The position numbers and the translations under genes are program-made. The notes under the pieces were generated by a model. It made no database searches, was not told where the DNA came from, and saw nothing but the letters and a program-made list of their open reading frames with translations. A DNA stretch of 64,000 nt from NCBI GenBank assembly GCA_030737875.1, contig CM060923.1, positions 494,042,453-494,106,452 on the forward strand, read 5' to 3'. The stretch comes from Allium sativum. Lineage: Eukaryota; Streptophyta; Magnoliopsida; Asparagales; Amaryllidaceae. Below, one piece after another: positions 56,976-64,000 of this stretch (position 1 is the first letter of the stretch; each line of letters begins with the position of its first letter).

Positions 56976-59900
56976 AAATCTTTTCGTCCTCGAAAAGAGA
57001 ATGAACGATACTAAGCATATCTCTATAAAAAAAATCATACTCAAAATAGCTTTTATAAAATAAGTTATTTTTGTAAAACTCATAATTTTGTTTCTAACTT
57101 CCGAAATCAAGAAAAATTTCGGCAGCATCTCCCCTGTACGGAGAGGTCTGGGAAAAATCCCAACATACATATAACTCAAATATCATCTCATCACAAGATG
57201 AGGCATCCCAGAAATGGGGAAAAATACAAAACAAAACCCCAAAACCAATACAATCCCCAAATACGTACCTCTTTTAGCGTTTATAAGCATTTATTCTTAC
57301 CTTAGCATTTAGCATTTAGCACAAGCGAGTTCCAAAGCGTAGCATAACTTCCCCACACCTGCTACATACTCACCTATACATGGAAATCAAACATATATAC
57401 AATATATAGCAAATGTGCACAACTTGCATGACATATATCAACATTTTCAATCACAAAACTAAGATATTCATAACAGGCCAGCGAACAAATCAAGGCTTAT
57501 CACCCATTAAATGTTGAATTTGACTAATGTACACTAGGTAAAAAAATTTAGTACTCGTTTTAGGCTTTCCGAATTGTCCGGATTCAACGAATTCGGATAA
57601 TCCGTTTGAAAGTTATGACTATTTTTGTAAAACTGAACGCTTCAGCCCATACACTGTAAATGCAGGTCTGAATTGTTCTATCATGTTTTTAGCTTCTAAA
57701 CATCAGAATTTGACTCAACATATTTAGAAAAATTTTAGTTTACATTCTGGCCTTTCCGAATTGTACTCGCACATCATGATCCGACGCTCGGTTAGGGAGT
57801 TATGGTCAAGACAATATTGGTATTCGCTTCGGTTTTAAAATTTCCTGCACATGTACAATAACTACAACATGAATTTTGGTTTAGCAAACATAAGAATTTT
57901 GATGTGGTGCTATATACGAAAGTTTTAGTTCATATTCTAAGGTTTCTGAAAAGTCCAGAATCATCCGATTCCAATCATCCGTTCAAAAGTTATGTTCATT
58001 TTAGTTTCAACTTATCAATATTTCAGGTTTTCGCATAAAGGTCGCCTCATTTCATTTGAAGTTTCTAACCATTCGATTCCAATGATTTGGAAATTCTTTA
58101 GCACTTCAAATTAGTTATCACTTTTACTCGAGAAACGGGTTTACATTCGATTGTTTACCTTAGTCCGGTATGATTTCTGTCCATTTAAAATGGTTATCCC
58201 TTAGACACTCACATACCAAATTTTACATTGAATTTGGTTTTCATTTTATCCTTACTCCTCTTATAAATCTCACATCACTCTCCAATTTCTTTGCTCATAT
58301 TCAATTGCTCGTTCGTTTCATTTAGTCAACTTCAATTCCAAAGTCATGGTCTAAGATCAGTAATAAACCATTCTATTTCTTTCGTCTTTGAAATTTCCAT
58401 TTCACGTACTTAATCCGACCATACAAATAAATTCTATATCGACTTCATTCTATTAAATCCCTTCAACTCGGACTGAGTTTTATTTTGTTTGGAGTTTCAA
58501 CATCCGAATCCTAAGACTTTAACAAAGTTTAACCACCAAAATGGATTATCGATCCACTATTTCCGTACTTTGTTTTATTCCTTTATGTTTTGTTTAAACG
58601 ACCAATTCAATTTCTAGAGTTCACTTCCATTATTCAAATTCATTTGGCTTACTTGAATCTACTTAGTTTCAAATTCTTTCGATATCCAAATTCTTATTTA
58701 ATTTCATTAACATAGGGTTTGCTCAAACTCCCCTTTTCTTCTTTCTATAATTCCACTTTATATTTTTTTCGTTTCATTTATTAAGTTCCAAATTTCGAGA
58801 ATCATTACCGAACATCAAACTCCTTCTATTTTACTATTAATTCAAATCTATTTATGGTTTTCGAACCAGCTCGATTTGGTTTCATTTGTTGGGCTCAAAT
58901 TAAGTTAAACCTCATTTCCTTTCTACATTCGATATTGTTCTTACCATTTATTCATCCAATTAGATTCTGTCCCCACTTAAAGTTTATTCTCCTAATTCAA
59001 GTTATTTATTATCATGGTCCAAATTAAAGATGGTTATATAGATCAACTTTCAATTTAGTTCTCAACCCACTATATATTAATAAACTATATATAAACATAT
59101 AAATTCCATAGCGCTATTTCTAACTTTTCATTTAGTCCTAACTTACAATGTATAAAGTGAAAACTAAATTTCTTACATTCATTAGAGAGATATGAACAAT
59201 GCGATCCTAGCGTTTCTTGTTTTATCCAATTCCGACTTATATTGAATTTTATATATTTATTCAAAGTTTAAAATCGAAATTTCAAACTACCGGGCCATTT
59301 CAGGCTTGTAATATATATATATATATATATATATTATAAATTTCGAACTTAAGTTTCGTTTTAAATAAGTTTATATTCGTTATTAGTTAAAACAAACTCA
59401 ATACTTGATTCCAGGTTTCCAAATCAAGTTTAGAATAACTTAAGTATATACTTATATTATTTTATAAACCATACTATATGAAATTTCAAATCCAAACTTT
59501 TAAATTTAAGCAAGAAATTTAAATTCTGGATCTAAATTTAAGCCTAACTTTGAATATCGTAAACTAATACCTTTTTAAAAAAAAATTATACTATATAAAG
59601 TTAAATCCAAAATTCTGTGTCAAACCCAATTATAATCATCATTGAGTGGTCTCTCCCACACTTAAACTCTTCAGAATAATCATCGATAATGCGTGCACTC
59701 ATTACCGAAGTCATTTCCGACGTCCAAGGAGGAATTACACACTTATTCTTAAATTCCTTTAAATCGTTTCCTTTTCGAAACACTTAACAAAGTACCATAT
59801 TTCCCAAAAATCCTGGCAAATCTATTTTCAAAGATACCCCAGGATCAAGTTTCAAGTTCATTTCTATTGTATCGCAAACCGTTTGCAATCGCTTAGATTT

Positions 59901-60319
59901 AAAGATATCATTTCATTTCAAATATTTTCTAAATCCCTTAGAAATTTTCCTTATTAAATTTATTATCGAATCAACCATAATAGGTAATAACTTAATTTTA
60001 TTACCTTCCCACGACCAATACATATACACTTAAAACAACCAATATACATATAATGTATATATATATAATATAATCGGAAACCATATTATGTCGATTCATT
60101 CTATTCGATTATTTAGGAACTCCTATCGATTGTATGGCGTCCCATATATCGACCAGAATCCATAAATAATCAACAGAACAAGACAACACAATATAAAACC
60201 ATTTTATATCAAAATACAAGTACGCTCTCTCATATATCTCTCGAACTCATTCTAGGGCGTTTCTAACCCCATCTCTAATGAGTTTATTCCCAACAGAGCC
60301 AAGGTTATCGCTAACCATT
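56976..60319 (-). other. B1 internal region, non-coding, ~3.4 kb
   Basis: No gag, protease, reverse transcriptase or integrase motif in any frame; the longest open frames are about 60-110 codons. The segment next to the PPT can be read as the end of a pol-like protein (LFEDEKIFK then GRM and stop), a relic of the autonomous ancestor. 57500-58010 holds three degenerate ~190-bp modules. A (TA)n run is at 59308-59333. The remainder is unremarkable AT-rich sequence. Confidence 0.75.
57500..58010. repeat. Three degenerate ~190-bp modules in B1 internal region
   Basis: Modules near 57505, 57697 and 57886 each carry (in + order) GAATTTGAC or a variant, a TTTTAGT(T/A)..ATTCT or GTTTTAGG block, CTTTCCGAATTGT or TTTCTGAAAAGTCC, then a CCG-rich patch and AGTTATG. 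Order is the same in all three. Identity is perhaps 60%. Confidence 0.45.
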
Positions 60320-60331
60320 GCTCTGATACCA
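60320..60331 (-). other. B1 primer-binding site, initiator tRNA-Met type
   Basis: GCTCTGATACCA on + is TGGTATCAGAGC on the element strand, two bases from the LTR end. The spacing is the same as in A1. Confidence 0.93.
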
Positions 60332-60333
60332 AA

Positions 60334-63300
60334 TGTAACGACCCACATTTTTTGACCGTTCAAAATCGACAATAAACCACACATGTTGATTTAAAACAAA
60401 TCACAAATACAGGCAGTTATTGGGAAAAGAAGAAAAAGAAGAAAAAAAAGGGAAACAATAACAAAATCTCACAGCGGAAGGATAACATATAATACACAAT
60501 AAAAGTTTTAAATAGTTGAAATTTATATACATTGACTATCAGAGTTATACATATACAGGTTTCATCACATGGCAGCGGAATATAAAATGCAGCGGAAATA
60601 ATATATATATAGATATATACCAAATCTTCGTCTTCGGTCTCCAAAGCACAGTCATCTTCGGCAACTACAGATGTCTGCTGACCCGAGCGTATTGCATAAA
60701 AAAGGAAAACACAACAAACACTCGGATCAGCACTAAATCATTCTCATGTTAGTCAAATTAAAATATGAAACAACTTGAGCATCATGGATGCAGTAACTCA
60801 AGAAATGTTACGGGATTTTTTTCCATTTCTCGAGGATCCGTTAAACTAATACATACATAGTATAATACGCTATTATGATAATGTCTATTCAGTAAAGTAT
60901 AAATACTGAAAATAGCGTAAGCGGGATTACCATATTACCCTTACGCAGTTTATAGGCATCAACGATCTATACAGTACCGTAAATTCACCGTACTGGTGTT
61001 ATCAGAGGGCACTCCATAGAAAGCAATGCTAAATCAAAATCGTAGGGGATCGATAAGGATAAATATGACAAGGCACTCGAGGCAATGCCCAGGGTAGGAT
61101 TCTACCAATTGCACTCCCGGACCGGTGGTAACGCATAGTAGCCACTACCGCCCACATCGGAACACACTCCCATATCAAATCAAATGGGCCCAAATCATCA
61201 TCATCATAGTCATAGAAATAGTATCGAAGAAGTGCGTCCGATCGGAGGTGCTACCTCCATTAGTCACGGTATAGCTCCTGTTTTAGTCATTTCAATTCTG
61301 ACTCGAAAGTCAGGGCTATTTCGTCATCGTTCATCTCATTCAATTCAATTCAATAATCAAGTCCAAGTCATCATACTCTATTCCGGATACGTCATACGTT
61401 CACGGTTGTCAAAGTGGTATCGACACTGACAGAGAGTATGCCTTATGTCGACTCCGGTCTCTTTAACAACCAACGCTTACAAATTTCACATCGGTTGGTT
61501 TTTTTACATTCACAAAGGTTCGTTTCATATCAAAATATCCTATTTTGTTTCGAACCAAATTATATTCAAATAGAATAAAAATCCCATATCAAATACCATA
61601 CATCATACCAAACTGATTTTATTCTAAATTAGAATATATTTCCATATCTTTCCATTATACTCGTATAATCCTTCAAAATTTGATTTAATATTCGAATAGA
61701 ATATATATTTTTCGTATCAAAACCATAATTATTTTCAAACTGATTTTTGGTTGGAAATCCATTCATATTTTAATAGAACATATATATTCTCATAACAACT
61801 AATTAAATCATATCGGAAATCCATTTATATTCAAATAGAATATAAATTTACATTTCCATATAAAATCGGTTTAAATCGATTCATATTCAAATAGAATAAA
61901 ACTTTATCTCAGCTCCATTTGATCCAGTGGTTTAAATCCAACATTTTCCATTCGGAAGGAATTTACTATTCATAAATACTTTTGAAAATAAATGATTATA
62001 AGAAAATCTTTATATAAATTAAATAAATATATATATAATATAATAATTAAAAATAAATAAGATGATTTAAATATTATGTACATACACAAAATAAGGTTTA
62101 TTGGATAGTTTGAATACTAAAATATAAAGGAAACTTTATTTAAAATACAAAAATTTGTTGGTTAAAAGTTTGAATAAAAATTTTGAAGGAAAGGAATAGT
62201 TTATTTTGAAATCAAGCAAGGTATGAAAATATATATATATATATAGATAAATTTTAAACCAAAATTTTTCTTCCTTCCGAATTTCCAATACATGAATCTA
62301 TATCCCAGTTTCAATGGAGTTCATTCAGTTTCCATTTCTCATTTTCAAACATCGTTCAATAACCTCTCAATTTAAGGATTCAACCCATATTCAAACTGAG
62401 TTAAAACAACTCATAATACCCTTGATACCATTTTCCCGAAAATTTGATTCCATAAGAATTCGTTTCTTCAAATCCACACTTTTAATTTGAATAATTTCAA
62501 ATCATATTCAAATCCCAATTTAAGTATTCCACTTTGTTATGGAAAAATTCCCTTAACCCATTTAAAATAAACATTTCCAATAAAGAAATGAATTTATCGA
62601 GTATTGGCCCCTCTCTTTTAAATGAAATTTCCGACCAAATAACATTTTTAATATTTTAAATCATTTAACCAACCGATGTCTATATATAATTATCTATCCA
62701 ATGGCCAAGTGATTTTAAATTTTATTTCTCGATATTTCAGGGATGGATCTATCATTTCAATCCAAATCAGGGTCACAGAGATTTATCATTTCACTCTGTG
62801 TTCTTAATTCATTTTTATCGATAAATCCCGGGTTTATTCGATGCCCGCAACATCAAGGGTAGTTGGGATTTATCGTCACAAAGAACATGCAAACACGCTA
62901 TACTGAATACGGAGTATTAACTGTGTCCATCTCAATTCAGTAATAAATTTCAAATAAACATCCATCACAACCATTCTATTCAACTGATCAACATTAAACT
63001 GTTTCAGGATTAGCAAAGATTCGAATTTCCAACCAGAAATTTAAATTAAATTAATTAACTAATTATTGATCTAATTTGCATGTTAACACAAGATATATCA
63101 AATCTAAGCAACCAAATTCAACAGCCAATCACAACCATGCAACCAAACTATTTCATAAATTTAATTCGATAAATATGGGAATAATTCAGTATTTCGTGAG
63201 CGAAGAATCACTCACCTTTGGGTCTTAATTGGATCAGACGTCCAAAATAAGCCCACAATTTGACAGTCTCCAAACGCCGCCAGGTTAGTGCCAAAACGTC

Positions 63301-64000
63301 CGCAATTCCGCCACGATCCCAACGCAACAAACCGCGTCCAAATCCGAGTCAGTATAAAGAAGTTATGAGCGTTTAATCAATTGAAATTTAAATATATAAA
63401 ATTAATAAATTAAATCTCCTCACCAATTAAATACTGCCACGTCATCGTCCTCCACACGTTCTTCCCGCTCCAGCCCTCTCCACGCGTTGACCCGTCCAGC
63501 GAGATAAACCCATTAGGTCGCAACTTTGACCGCCAAAACCCGCCGATTCCGGCGACAATCTGACCCGTAACCGCCTCCAAGCGAACGCCCTTCGAGACCC
63601 GCTCCAGCCCTGCCAAGCACGGCGCCTCCGGTTGCCGCCTTTGCCGCCGCCAAGTCCATGAACGGACGGAAATTCTGGCCTTTGACGAGCAAATTCTGGC
63701 CATCTAGAAACTTATAATCAAAGCGACTACCATCATTACACTCCTATCGATCCCCTCTATAATACCCAGATCCCGGAATCTCCGATTACATCCCCAATCA
63801 AAAACGCCCAAATTGTAGGTTAGGGTTCCGAAAACTGAGGGTTTTGACCGCGATTTCTAGCCACTACAGGCCATGCATGTCCGAACTGAGAGCACCAGTA
63901 GCTTCGTGACATTGAGAGCTTCGATTTGACATATAATACGATAGGGTTTTGAGAGATTTTATTTTAAGGTGGGTTTTTGTTTTGAGATTAAGATAAAAAA
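60334..64000 (-). repeat. B1 right LTR (its 5' LTR), cut by window edge
   Basis: First 3667 bases of the ~4.53-kb LTR, collinear with 38395-42060. Differences include a 12-bp insertion in the GAAGAAAAA tract (60428-60450). The GC-rich block is at about 63235-63940, where the open frame is shorter (63410-63703). Confidence 0.9.

Larger units (their letters stand above)
38395..64000 (-). mobile_element. B1: non-autonomous LARD-like LTR retrotransposon, right end outside window
   Basis: Direct repeats start at 38395 and 60334 (both TGTAACGACCCAC) and run collinear to the window edge. The left one ends at 56960 (GGGATGTTACA) after the nested E2 is removed. The reverse complement of a TGGTATCAGAGC primer site abuts the right LTR and the complement of a polypurine tract abuts the left one, so the element reads on the minus strand. 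LTR length is 4240 + 292 = 4532 bp; the internal region is 3373 bp with no gag or pol. Those sizes match the published LARD class (LTRs of about 4.5 kb, internal about 3.5 kb). Sampled LTR divergence is about 2%. Confidence 0.87.

Noticed and set aside
56669..60333. Hidden gag-pol in the B1 internal region
   Set aside because: All frames were scanned for YVDD, zinc-knuckle, integrase DDE and protease motifs. None was found apart from the pol-end relic beside the PPT.

Overview
The window looks like intergenic heterochromatin of a flowering plant (Tat-clade Ty3/gypsy elements, initiator-tRNA-Met primer sites, plant-style TATA boxes and CT-rich leaders). I found no host gene, tRNA, rRNA or CRISPR array. 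Roughly 56 of the 64 kb is nested LTR retrotransposons, all placed by reading direct repeats, TG...CA ends, primer-binding sites (PBS), polypurine tracts (PPT) and target duplications by eye.

Layout. (1) 1-22765: element A1, + strand, non-autonomous, with very large LTRs of about 6.78 kb around an internal region of only about 1.07 kb (PBS 5901-5912, PPT 6958-6970). The first ~0.88 kb of its 5' LTR lies outside the window. Its 3' LTR is split by E1 (12304-21309, minus strand), a decayed Tat-type element with 714-bp LTRs and a clean 5-bp target duplication. (2) 22766-30007: AT-rich sequence without recognisable genes, containing 2.7 tandem copies of a ~1.53-kb unit. (3) 30008-38394: fragment of an old family-B LTR (B0) interrupted by a 6.3-kb solo LTR of family A in reverse orientation (30429-36728). 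(4) 38395-64000: a younger family-B element (B1, minus strand), with ~4.5-kb LTRs and a ~3.4-kb internal region lacking coding capacity, inserted in B0. It runs off the right edge. (5) 42635-56668: E2, a young Tat/Retand-like element on the minus strand, inserted in B1's left LTR.

E2 is the only element with substantial coding sequence. On the minus strand it has gag-protease (52863-55589) and pol (RT, RNase H, archaeal-type RNase H, integrase). They share one frame and are separated by a UAG followed by CAAUUA, the tobamovirus-type leaky-stop context. Pol has one further nonsense codon in integrase. On the + strand, antisense and convergent to pol, there is a separate gene (44885-48571) with its own promoter-like sequence, a clear 77-nt intron, a plant 'putative gypsy type transposon' domain, an RS-rich segment, a long coiled coil and a lysine-rich tail. 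It carries one nonsense codon and one frameshift. Between the two convergent genes lies an array of stem-loops, and related stem-loops occur in E1 with compensating stem changes.

Families A and B have no gag or pol, but share the initiator-Met PBS and a nearly identical pre-PPT/PPT segment, so they were probably mobilised by one related autonomous lineage not present here. The best candidates for something undescribed are the covarying stem-loop array in Tat elements, the leaky-stop gag/pol junction, and the giant-LTR/tiny-internal architecture of family A.
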